DNA from: 2-02-FULL-66-14 sp037443705
Lineage (GTDB): Bacteria; Pseudomonadota; Gammaproteobacteria; Burkholderiales; SG8-39
Reading direction: 5' to 3'
NCBI GenBank assembly: GCA_037443705.1
Contig: JBBINV010000073.1
Location: forward strand, 1 to 15,839
Length of the DNA stretch: 15,839 bases
The notes under the pieces are model-generated. The model ran no database searches. It was given only the letters and a program-made list of their open reading frames with translations, and was not told where the DNA came from. Position 1 is the stretch's first letter; each line of letters starts with the position of its first letter. The translations under genes and the position numbers were made by a program. Positions 1 through 5,786 of this stretch are shown here, piece by piece.

Positions 1-548
1 CGCGCCGGATGCGACGGCCGCCGCGCGAGCTCGGCGGGCTCTCGCTTGCCGCCGGGGTCGCGGTCGCGCGGGCGCTACGCGGTCTCGGGGCCACGGAAGT
101 CGGACTGAAGTGGCCCAACGATCTGGTCGCTCGCGGCGCAAAGCTCGGCGGCGTCCTGGTGGAGACCCGCTCGGAGGGCCGCGACACGCTTGCGGTGGTC
201 GGGGTCGGGATCAACGTGCGCGCCGATCCCTCGCTCGCTTCGCGTGTGCGCCGCCCGGTCGCGGCGCTCGAGCAGATGGTGCGGCCGCTCCCGCCGCGCA
301 ATCTCGCCGCGGCACGCATCGCCAGGGAGCTGCTCGCGGCGCTCGAGGCGTTCGACGCGAACGGTCTCGCGGGCCTGGGCGCGCAATGGAACGCCTTCGA
401 CACCGGCGCCGGGCGGCGCCTGCGCGTGCGGCTCGCCGACGGCCGGACGCTCGCCGGCGTGGGGGAGGGAATCGCGCAGGACGGCGCGCTGCGCCTGCGC
501 ACGCGCGGCGGCGTGCGCATCCTCCACTCGGCGCGGATCGTCGCGTGA
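1..548 (+). CDS. birA: Biotin--[acetyl-CoA-carboxylase] ligase BirA, 3' part only
   Basis: BirA activates biotin with ATP to biotinyl-5'-AMP and transfers it to the acceptor lysine of the biotin carboxyl carrier protein, in the cytoplasm. The gene runs in from the left edge (codons read from base 3), so the N-terminal part and the nucleotide-binding GRGRRG loop are off-window. Visible are the second half of the catalytic domain, with KWPNDL followed by KLGGVLVET (the lysine codon at 141 aligns with the catalytic Lys of E. coli BirA) and VVGVGINV, and then the small C-terminal SH3-like domain (GRRLRVRLADGRTL to the end). An in-frame ATG at 9 lies inside the conserved domain and is not the start. 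Whether an N-terminal DNA-binding repressor domain exists cannot be seen. The stop overlaps the coaX start by 4 bases (GTGA), so the two are probably translationally coupled. Confidence 0.95.
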   Translation, partial: RRMRRPPRELGGLSLAAGVAVARALRGLGATEVGLKWPNDLVARGAKLGGVLVETRSEGRDTLAVVGVGINVRADPSLASRVRRPVAALEQMVRPLPPRNLAAARIARELLAALEAFDANGLAGLGAQWNAFDTGAGRRLRVRLADGRTLAGVGEGIAQDGALRLRTRGGVRILHSARIVA

Positions 549-1279
549 ACCTGCTGATCGACGCCGGCAACTCGCGCGTCAAGTGGGGCTGGCACGAGCC
601 CGGGGACGGCGGCGGGCGCTGGGTGAACATCGCCGCGGTGTCGCTCATCGAATTCGCCGCCTCGAGCGACCACATCAATCCGTTTTCGGTGACGCACGAG
701 AACCCGCGCCGGATCCTGATTTCCAACGTCGCCGGAGAGGGCGCGCACCAGCTCCTGATCAACTGGACCAGCATTTTCGAGGCCGAGCCCTTCTGGCTGA
801 AGGGCGAGCGCGAGCGCTGCGGCGTGAGGAGCCTCTACGATCGTCCCGAGCAGCTCGGGCCCGACCGCTGGGCCTCCCTCGTCGCGGCGCGCGCGCTCGA
901 GCGCGGGGCCTGCCTCGTGGTCAACGCCGGGACCGCCACGACCGTGGACGTCCTCTCGGCCGAAGGCGATTTCCTCGGCGGGCTGATCCTGCCCGGAGTG
1001 GAGCTGATGCGGTTCGTCCTGCACGAGCATACCGGGCGGCTGCCGATCCAGGAGGGCGCTTTCCGCGCCCATCCGCGCAACACGATCGACGCAATCGAGA
1101 CCGGGTCGCGCCACGCGCAGGCCGGAGCGGTGGAGCGCATGTACGAGGCGATGGGCGGCCGCGGCGCCTGCCTGGTTTCCGGCGGCGGCGGGATGGCCCT
1201 GATCGAGCAGCTGAAGATCCCGTGCCGGTACGTCGAGAACCTGGTGCTCGAAGGCCTGGCGCGAATCGCCCAATCCTAG
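545..1279 (+). CDS. coaX: Type III pantothenate kinase CoaX
   Basis: CoaX phosphorylates pantothenate to 4'-phosphopantothenate, the first committed step of coenzyme A synthesis. Type III enzymes belong to the ASKHA fold, use a monovalent cation and escape CoA feedback. The 244-residue protein shows the family motifs in order: DAGNSRVKW at 6-14 (phosphate loop), GPDRW around D107 (conserved Asp, pantothenate site), NAGTATTVD at 127-135, GGLILPG at 145-151 and a late VSGGGG loop. Its length is normal for the family. I chose GTG at 545 because it puts DAGNS directly at the N terminus, as is usual, and overlaps the birA stop in GTGA. The reading frame is open further upstream, but that stretch has no family similarity. 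birA and coaX as neighbours link two cofactor functions and are typical of Betaproteobacteria; in several bacteria they are fused. Confidence 0.96.
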   Translation: MNLLIDAGNSRVKWGWHEPGDGGGRWVNIAAVSLIEFAASSDHINPFSVTHENPRRILISNVAGEGAHQLLINWTSIFEAEPFWLKGERERCGVRSLYDRPEQLGPDRWASLVAARALERGACLVVNAGTATTVDVLSAEGDFLGGLILPGVELMRFVLHEHTGRLPIQEGAFRAHPRNTIDAIETGSRHAQAGAVERMYEAMGGRGACLVSGGGGMALIEQLKIPCRYVENLVLEGLARIAQS

Positions 1280-1288
1280 CGCGAGCCG

Positions 1289-1960
1289 ATGCGCGCGCTG
1301 TTTCTCGTCCTGGTCGCCGCGAACCTCGCGTTCTACGCCTGGATACGGTTCTACGCGCCGCAGGACTCCGGCACCGACCCCCGGCCGCTCACGCAGCAGA
1401 TCGAACCGGCCAAACTCCGGATCATTCGCGACGAAGCACCGGCGCCTGCTCCGGCACCGGAGCCGGCCGCGCCGCCCAAACCCGCCCCCGAGGCGTCCTC
1501 GGCCTGCCTCGAATGGGGCGGCTTCGCGATCGCGGACGCGGCACGCGCGCAGCAGGCGCTCGAGCCGCTCGCGCCCGGTGTCCGGCTGCAGCAGCGCCGC
1601 GGCGAGGAGACCGCCGGCTGGTGGGTCTTCATTCCGCCGCAGGGCAGCCGCCAGGCGGCGCAGAAGAAGGTCGGCGAGCTGAAGGCGCTCGGCGTCGACG
1701 AGTACTTCGTGATGCAGGAAGAAGGGCCCACGCGGTGGGCGATCTCGCTCGGCGTGTTCAAGTCGGAAGAAGCCGCAGCGAGCCGGCTCGAGGCGCTGCG
1801 CGCGCGCGGCGTGCGCAGCGCGCAGGTCGGCCCGCGCGAGACGCAGGTGCCGAGGATCTGGCTTCAGGTTCGCGGCGCCGACGCGCCGCTCGCGGCGCGG
1901 CTGAAGGAAATCGCCGTCGGATTCGCGGGATCGGAAGTGAGGGACTGCCCGCCGCCGTAA
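1289..1960 (+). CDS. Membrane-anchored SPOR-domain protein
   Basis: This is a 223-residue protein with a short N-terminal membrane anchor (about residues 3-20, ALFLVLVAANLAFYAWI), an Ala/Pro-rich linker at about 49-69 and a C-terminal SPOR-like region at about 110-185. That region shows the GWWVFIPPQGS and RWAISLGVFKSEEAA pattern typical of SPOR modules. SPOR domains bind denuded septal peptidoglycan glycans, and proteins of this layout act in the periplasm at division sites or tune cell-wall enzymes. The specific partner here is unknown. It starts 9 bases after coaX, so it is probably the third gene of that operon, a position where small SPOR genes recur in Betaproteobacteria. The ribosome-binding site is weak. 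The C terminus is convergent with the response regulator and separated by only 15 bases, with no evident terminator between. The SPOR call is reasonably firm; the biological role is inferred. Confidence 0.85.
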   Translation: MRALFLVLVAANLAFYAWIRFYAPQDSGTDPRPLTQQIEPAKLRIIRDEAPAPAPAPEPAAPPKPAPEASSACLEWGGFAIADAARAQQALEPLAPGVRLQQRRGEETAGWWVFIPPQGSRQAAQKKVGELKALGVDEYFVMQEEGPTRWAISLGVFKSEEAAASRLEALRARGVRSAQVGPRETQVPRIWLQVRGADAPLAARLKEIAVGFAGSEVRDCPPP

Positions 1961-1975
1961 GCGCGGCCGAAGGTC

Positions 1976-2356
1976 CTACCCGATCGGGACCGCGCCGCCC
2001 GGGACGTGCTGCGCGACGAGCGAGAGGAGCCGGTCGGCGCGCACCGGCTTCACGATGTAGCCTACGGCGCCGAGCTCCTTGCCGCGATGGTCGCCTTCTT
2101 CCACCGCGGTCAGGAAGATCACCGGAACCTCGGGCAGCGTCTTGTCCGCCTTGAGCGCCGCGACGAACTCGAACCCGCTCATGTGCGGCATGTCGACGTC
2201 GCAGATGATCAGGTCGGGCGCGCCCTGGAGCACCCGGTAGCCCGCCGCGATCGCGTCTTCGGCCACCTGCACCTCGTATCCGGCCGAGGAAAGGTGCAGC
2301 CGCAGGAGCTCCCGCATGCTTTCGTCGTCGTCGACAATCAGGATTCGGGCGGCCAT
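1976..2356 (-). CDS. Single-domain response regulator (CheY-like receiver)
   Basis: This 126-residue protein consists of one receiver domain and nothing else. The acidic pocket is D9-D11 (ILIVDDDES), the phospho-acceptor is D53 (LIICDVDMPHMSG), the switch Thr is T83 (IFLTA) and the invariant Lys is K103 (VKPV). All key residues are present, so it should be phosphorylatable. With no output domain it must act through protein contacts, as in CheY, PilG/PilH or phosphorelay intermediates. No histidine kinase is in the window, so it is an orphan here. The YIVKPV signature is common to generic regulators and does not identify a pathway. Closeness to the pil operon, which is divergently oriented beyond the tRNA, makes a link to pilus function possible but unproven. 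It lies 24 bases downstream of tRNA-Thr on the same strand, with only a weak ribosome-binding site. Confidence 0.93.
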   Translation of the reverse strand: MAARILIVDDDESMRELLRLHLSSAGYEVQVAEDAIAAGYRVLQGAPDLIICDVDMPHMSGFEFVAALKADKTLPEVPVIFLTAVEEGDHRGKELGAVGYIVKPVRADRLLSLVAQHVPGGAVPIG

Positions 2357-2380
2357 CGGCTCGTGTCCCGGAACGGAAGT

Positions 2381-2456
<76 letters not shown>

Positions 2457-2497
2457 GCGCATCCCCACGCGACGCAACTCCCTGAACAGAGAGCCGA

Positions 2498-2503
2498 ATT
2501 ATA
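2498..2503 (-). promoter_or_regulatory. -10 box (TATAAT) for tRNA-Thr, minus strand
   Basis: The minus strand carries a perfect TATAAT hexamer 41 bases upstream of the tRNA 5' end, in otherwise very GC-rich sequence. The best -35 candidate is TGCACA at 2523-2528 (4 of 6 matches to TTGACA), but the spacer is 19 bases, longer than ideal. It probably drives the tRNA and perhaps the response regulator behind it. Confidence 0.6.
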
Positions 2504-2538
2504 CGCGCGGGCGGCGCCGGCGTGTGCACTAGTTCCGC

Positions 2539-2544
2539 TATACT
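2539..2544 (+). promoter_or_regulatory. Possible -10 box (TATACT) upstream of the pil operon
   Basis: TATACT on the plus strand lies about 104 bases before the pilE start and is the only AT-rich hexamer of this kind in the gap. No convincing -35 stands 15-19 bases upstream, so it would need an activator if it works at all. It is divergent from the tRNA promoter, with the two -10 boxes about 35 bases apart. A sigma-54 site (GG-N10-GC), common for pilin genes, was looked for and not found in good form. The rest of the 2457-2647 gap shows only a strong GGGGGA ribosome-binding site at 2637-2642. Confidence 0.25.
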
Positions 2545-2647
2545 GCGATGCGCCGCGCCGCTCAGGCCGCGTTTTCCGCCGTTAGTCGCCGCGTGCTGGC
2601 GGCCCGCGCCGCTGCTTTCTAGTATTCACTTCGTCCGGGGGACCTCA

Positions 2648-3064
2648 ATGCGCCACGCCAAGGGATTCACGCTGATCGAGCTGATGATCGCGGTCGCGGT
2701 GATCGCGATTCTCGCCGCCGTCGCCCTGCCTTCGTACCGCGATTACATCCTGCGCGGCAAGCTCACGGAGGCGCATTCGAGCCTCTCGGAGCTGCGCCTG
2801 CGCGCGGAGAAATACTTCGCCGACAACCGCACCTACGTGGGCTTCAACCAGACCCTCACCGGCACCAAGTACTTCACCTACGCCTGCACCACGGCGAGCG
2901 CGACCTCGTTCACCTGCACCGCCACCGGCGTCGCGAGCGAGGGGCTCGGCGGCTTTTCTTTCGCGATCGATCAGGGGAACACGCGCTCCACCACGATCAG
3001 CGGCGTGAGCGGGTGGAACAGCTGCGGCACCAAATGGATCACCAAGAAGGGCGAGGCGTGCTAG
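2648..3064 (+). CDS. pilE: Type IV pilin PilE-like (minor or major pilin)
   Basis: This 138-residue prepilin has a short leader (MRHAKG) cut before F7 by the prepilin peptidase. The hydrophobic N-terminal helix FTLIELMIAVAVIAILAA follows, with the canonical Glu at mature position 5, and then ALPSYRDYILRGKLTEA, a signature of PilE-type pilins. The rest is a small globular domain with four cysteines, the last being the C-terminal residue of the protein, probably closing a disulphide D-region. Such pilins sit in the inner membrane and join the pilus fibre or its priming complex. As first gene of a minor-pilin operon it is best read as minor pilin PilE, although a major-pilin role is not excluded by sequence. 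ATG 2648 is preceded by GGGGGA at a spacing of 5 bases. The stop overlaps the next start by 7 bases. Confidence 0.92.
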   Translation: MRHAKGFTLIELMIAVAVIAILAAVALPSYRDYILRGKLTEAHSSLSELRLRAEKYFADNRTYVGFNQTLTGTKYFTYACTTASATSFTCTATGVASEGLGGFSFAIDQGNTRSTTISGVSGWNSCGTKWITKKGEAC

Positions 3065-3657
3065 CGCGCGGCGCAACCGGGGGGTTTTCGCTGATCGAGC
3101 TGATGGTCGGGATCGCGATCGTCGCGATCCTGATGTTCGTCGCGCTGCCGAACTTCACGATCTTTCTCCAGAACACGCAGATCCGGAACGCCGCGGAGTC
3201 GACGCTCCAGGGGATCACGCTCGCGCGCGCCGAGGCGATCCGGCGCAACGTGACGGTGCGCTTCCAGCTCGTGTCGGACCTGACGAGCGGCTGCGCGCTG
3301 AGCGCAACCTCGCTCAACTGGGTGGTGAGCCTGGCGGATGCCACCGGGCAGTGCGACGCCGCGCCCTCGGACGACACCGCGCCGCAGATCATTCAGAAAC
3401 GCCCGGGGAGCGAAGGCGCGACCAGCATCGCCGTGGCCACCAGCGGCGGCAGCTCGATCGTGTTCAACTCCCTCGGCCGCGTGGTCGGGGCGGGCATCAC
3501 GCAGCTCGATTTCTCCAACACGGCCGGCACCTGCGTGCACGTCGACGCCGTCAACGGCACGATGCGCTGCCTGAGGATCCTGGTCTCGACCGGCGGCCAG
3601 GCGAAACTGTGCGACCCGAAAGTGACCGATGCGACCGACCCGCGCATCTGCGCCTGA
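3058..3657 (+). CDS. fimT: Minor pseudopilin/pilin of the FimT/FimU (GspH) family
   Basis: This 199-residue prepilin has the leader VLARGATGG, cleaved before FSLIELMVG, with the conserved Glu at mature position 5 and a hydrophobic helix of about 20 residues. The following pattern (LPNFTIFLQNTQIRNAAESTLQGITLARAEAI, here given by its positions about 26-57 of the preprotein) is the hallmark of GspH/FimT/FimU proteins, and the C-terminal domain contains the usual VVFNSLGRV-like strand (IVFNSLGRVV). FimU/FimT belongs to the minor-pilin priming complex that starts pilus assembly and supports the tip. GTG 3058 is preferred because it gives a proper short leader and lies within the pilE stop region, with a GGGCGAGG-like ribosome-binding site. 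An in-frame ATG at 3013 would add residues that merely shadow pilE. It overlaps pilV by 29 bases. Confidence 0.9.
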   Translation: MLARGATGGFSLIELMVGIAIVAILMFVALPNFTIFLQNTQIRNAAESTLQGITLARAEAIRRNVTVRFQLVSDLTSGCALSATSLNWVVSLADATGQCDAAPSDDTAPQIIQKRPGSEGATSIAVATSGGSSIVFNSLGRVVGAGITQLDFSNTAGTCVHVDAVNGTMRCLRILVSTGGQAKLCDPKVTDATDPRICA

Positions 3658-4069
3658 GCGCCGCCAGAAGGGCGTGATGCTGCTGGAGGCCCTGATCGGG
3701 ATCCTGATCTTCTCGATCGGGATCCTGGCCCTCATCGGCATGCAGGCGGTGGCGATGCGCGCGACGATCGACGCCAAGTACCGCTCGGAGGCGAGCTTTC
3801 TCGCCAACGAGGTGATCGGGACCATGTGGGTGGACCGCGCCAACCTTGCGGACTACGCCACGTCTGCCGCCAGCCCCGCATCCTGCCCGGGCTCGCCGCC
3901 GTGCACCTGGATCGCCAAGGTACAGGCGCGGCTTCCCGGGGCCTCCGGCGCGAACGTGCCGGAGATCGCGATTTCGGGCAACCAGGCGACGGTGACGGTG
4001 CGCTGGCAGGCGCCCGGCGAGGCGAGCGCGAGCAACCACGTCGCCGTGGCGCAGATCAACGACTCGTGA
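3629..4069 (+). CDS. pilV: Minor pilin PilV
   Basis: This 146-residue prepilin has a 15-residue leader ending RRQKG, cleaved before VMLLEALIGILIFSIGILAL. The mature helix carries the conserved Glu at position 5 (E20 of the preprotein). The stretch LIGMQAVAMRATIDAKYRSEASFLANE is typical of PilV, where the helix passes into the globular domain. PilV acts with PilW, PilX, FimU and PilE in the priming complex and links to PilY1. The protein is short and contains a CPGSPPC cysteine pair (about residues 87-93). ATG 3629 overlaps the 3' end of fimT by 29 bases, which suggests translational coupling; no ATG between it and the cleavage site offers a better start. The stop lies 8 bases before pilW. Confidence 0.93.
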   Translation: MRPTRASAPERRQKGVMLLEALIGILIFSIGILALIGMQAVAMRATIDAKYRSEASFLANEVIGTMWVDRANLADYATSAASPASCPGSPPCTWIAKVQARLPGASGANVPEIAISGNQATVTVRWQAPGEASASNHVAVAQINDS

Positions 4070-4072
4070 GGA
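4066..4072 (+). promoter_or_regulatory. Ribosome-binding site GTGAGGA for pilW
   Basis: GTGAGGA, containing GAGG at 4068-4071, stands 6 bases before ATG 4078 and overlaps the pilV stop codon. It decides the pilW start: the in-frame GTG at 4066 is part of this site rather than the start codon. Confidence 0.6.
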
Positions 4073-4077
4073 CCGCG

Positions 4078-5145
4078 ATGCGCTCACGCGAGCTCGGAAT
4101 GAGCCTGGTCGAGATCCTGGTCGCCGTGCTGATCGGCATGATCGGCATCCTGATCATCACCCAGGCGTACCTCACGAGCGAGAACTTCAACCGTTCCACC
4201 CTTGGCGAGGGCGGCGCGCAGACCAATGGCCTGATCGCGCTCTACACGATCGAGCGCGACGCGCGCATGTCGGGCTACGGGTTCAACAATTCCGCCGCGC
4301 TCGGTTGCGGCGCCATCTACTGGTACTACGACCCGAACTACTCGGGGAACATGGGCGGGACGCTCCCGAACATCGTGCTCGCGCCGGTGTACATCACGGT
4401 GGACGCCGACCCCACGGTTCCCGATCAGCTCACCGTGATGTACTCGTCGGAGGGCGAGCGCATGCTTCCGACCACGATCAGCTCCTTCAAGGCCCCGTCC
4501 TCCGAAGTCTCGGTCGACGGCACCGACGGCTTCAAGGAGAACGACCTCGTGCTGCTCGTGAACTCCGGCGGCTGCACGCTCGGCCGGATCACCCAGGTGC
4601 AGGGCGTGGCGCAGAAGCTGCAGCTGAACCCCGGCGTGAGCGCGCCGCAGAACCCGCCCGCCTGGGGCTCGTTCCCCACTTCCTACACCAGCGGCGACTC
4701 GATCCTCAATCTCGGCAACCCGGTCGTGCGCACCTACCACATCGGCGGCGGGAAGCTCCGGCTCACCGAGTCGCTGCTCCAGACGGGCGCCGCCACGCCA
4801 TTCGACCTGGTCGACTCGATCGTCGACCTGCGCGCTCAGTACGGCAAGGACACCGACAACGACGGAATCGTGGACACCTACAACAACACGACGCCGGCCA
4901 CCAGCGCCGAGTGGCTGCAGGTGCTCTCGCTGCGGATCGGGATCCTCGCGCGCATCGGCACCTACGAAAAGCCGGCCTCGGGAACCGATTGCGACGCGAC
5001 CACGAACAGCGCCCTCGTCAGCTGGACGGGCGGCCAGTTCGGCGCGGTCGACGTGACCACCGCCTCGAGCCAGGACCGCTGCTACCGCTACCGCGTATTC
5101 GAGACCACGGTCCCCTTGCGCAACATGATCTGGAGGGTGTCGTGA
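4078..5145 (+). CDS. pilW: Minor pilin PilW
   Basis: This 355-residue prepilin has leader MRSRELG, cleaved before MSLVEILVAVLIGMIGILII, with Glu at mature position 5. The sequence TLGEGGAQTNGLIALYTIERDARMSGYGF is the classic PilW hallmark after the helix. A large globular domain follows, as expected for PilW, the biggest of the minor pilins. At residues 258-266 a DTDNDGIVD loop matches the calcium-binding DxDxDGxxD pattern and sits in the conserved region LRAQYGKD that precedes the C-terminal domain. PilW pairs with PilX near the pilus tip and helps hold PilY1. ATG 4078 is chosen on its GAGG site. The stop overlaps the pilX GTG by 4 bases (GTGA), so the two are almost surely coupled. Confidence 0.95.
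   Translation: MRSRELGMSLVEILVAVLIGMIGILIITQAYLTSENFNRSTLGEGGAQTNGLIALYTIERDARMSGYGFNNSAALGCGAIYWYYDPNYSGNMGGTLPNIVLAPVYITVDADPTVPDQLTVMYSSEGERMLPTTISSFKAPSSEVSVDGTDGFKENDLVLLVNSGGCTLGRITQVQGVAQKLQLNPGVSAPQNPPAWGSFPTSYTSGDSILNLGNPVVRTYHIGGGKLRLTESLLQTGAATPFDLVDSIVDLRAQYGKDTDNDGIVDTYNNTTPATSAEWLQVLSLRIGILARIGTYEKPASGTDCDATTNSALVSWTGGQFGAVDVTTASSQDRCYRYRVFETTVPLRNMIWRVS
5132..5137 (+). promoter_or_regulatory. Ribosome-binding site GGAGGG for pilX
   Basis: GGAGGG lies inside the last codons of pilW, 4 bases before GTG 5142. It supports that GTG as the pilX start and coupling to pilW. Confidence 0.6.
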
Positions 5146-5759
5146 GGCAAGCCGCGCGCCGCGCCCAGCAGGGCGTCGTCCTGTTCATCGCGCTGATCGT
5201 GCTGGTCGCGATGTCGCTCGCGGGCATCGCGCTCATCCGGAGCGTCGACACCGGCACCGTGATCGCGGGCAACCTCGCCTTCCGCCAGAGCGCCATGCAC
5301 GTGGGCGACGTGGGAGTGGAAGCGGCGCGCAACTGGCTCTCGGGCGTGACGCCCACGAGCACGCTCTACGACGATCAGCCGGGCATCTCGGGCGGGACCG
5401 CCTACTTCGCCAACTGGGCCGAGAACCTCGACCTGATCGGCAACCTGACGACCAGCACCTCGGACGACTTCGACTGGAGCGACAGCGGACCGGCCATGAC
5501 GGTGACATCACCCGCGCCGCCGGCGGGCTACGCGGTGAAATACGTCATCCACCGGTTGTGCAAGAGCACCGGCGATCCGGCGAGCATCACGTGCGTCAAG
5601 CAGACGACGGGCACCGGCAGCACCGCTTCCGGCACCAAGGGCGCCGCGGCGTTCGGCACCTTCGCGATCCAGGTGCCGACCAACGCGCTCTACCGCATCA
5701 CCGTGCGGACCGTGGGCCCGCGTAACAGCATCAGCTACGTGCAGGCCGTCGTCTACTAG
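5142..5759 (+). CDS. pilX: Minor pilin PilX (tip pilin lacking Glu5)
   Basis: This 205-residue prepilin has leader VRQAARRAQQG, cleaved before VVLFIALIVLVAMSLAGIAL. The motif SVDTGTVIAGNLAFRQSA, which follows the helix, is the PilX hallmark. Mature position 5 is Ile rather than Glu. Pilins of the PilX/GspK class lack this Glu and are thought to cap the fibre, since no subunit needs to be contacted above them; this supports a tip position next to PilY1. The C-terminal domain is small, with one Cys pair (CKSTGDPASITC, about residues 141-152). The start is supported by GGAGGG and by the 4-base overlap with pilW. A 27-base gap leads to pilY1. Confidence 0.93.
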   Translation: MRQAARRAQQGVVLFIALIVLVAMSLAGIALIRSVDTGTVIAGNLAFRQSAMHVGDVGVEAARNWLSGVTPTSTLYDDQPGISGGTAYFANWAENLDLIGNLTTSTSDDFDWSDSGPAMTVTSPAPPAGYAVKYVIHRLCKSTGDPASITCVKQTTGTGSTASGTKGAAAFGTFAIQVPTNALYRITVRTVGPRNSISYVQAVVY

Positions 5760-5773
5760 CGCCTGCGCGATCC

Positions 5774-5782
5774 GGGGGAAAG
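5774..5782 (+). promoter_or_regulatory. Strong ribosome-binding site for pilY1
   Basis: GGGGGAAAG stands 4 bases before ATG 5787 in the short pilX-pilY1 gap and supports this start, which also gives a clean signal peptide. Confidence 0.5.
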
Positions 5783-5786
5783 AACC

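Noticed and set aside
190..2154. A 654-codon open frame on the plus strand across birA, coaX and the SPOR gene
   Set aside because: The translation is Arg/Ala/Pro-rich without domains, and the three known genes in other frames explain the sequence.
2601..2630. Sigma-54 promoter before pilE (GTGCTGGCGG...GCTGCTTT)
   Set aside because: The GG to GC spacing is 11 or 14 rather than the required 10, and the -24 and -12 elements are poor.
3013..3057. Earlier ATG start of the fimT gene at 3013
   Set aside because: It would give a 24-residue charged leader derived from the pilE frame. GTG 3058 gives a normal prepilin leader and tight coupling.
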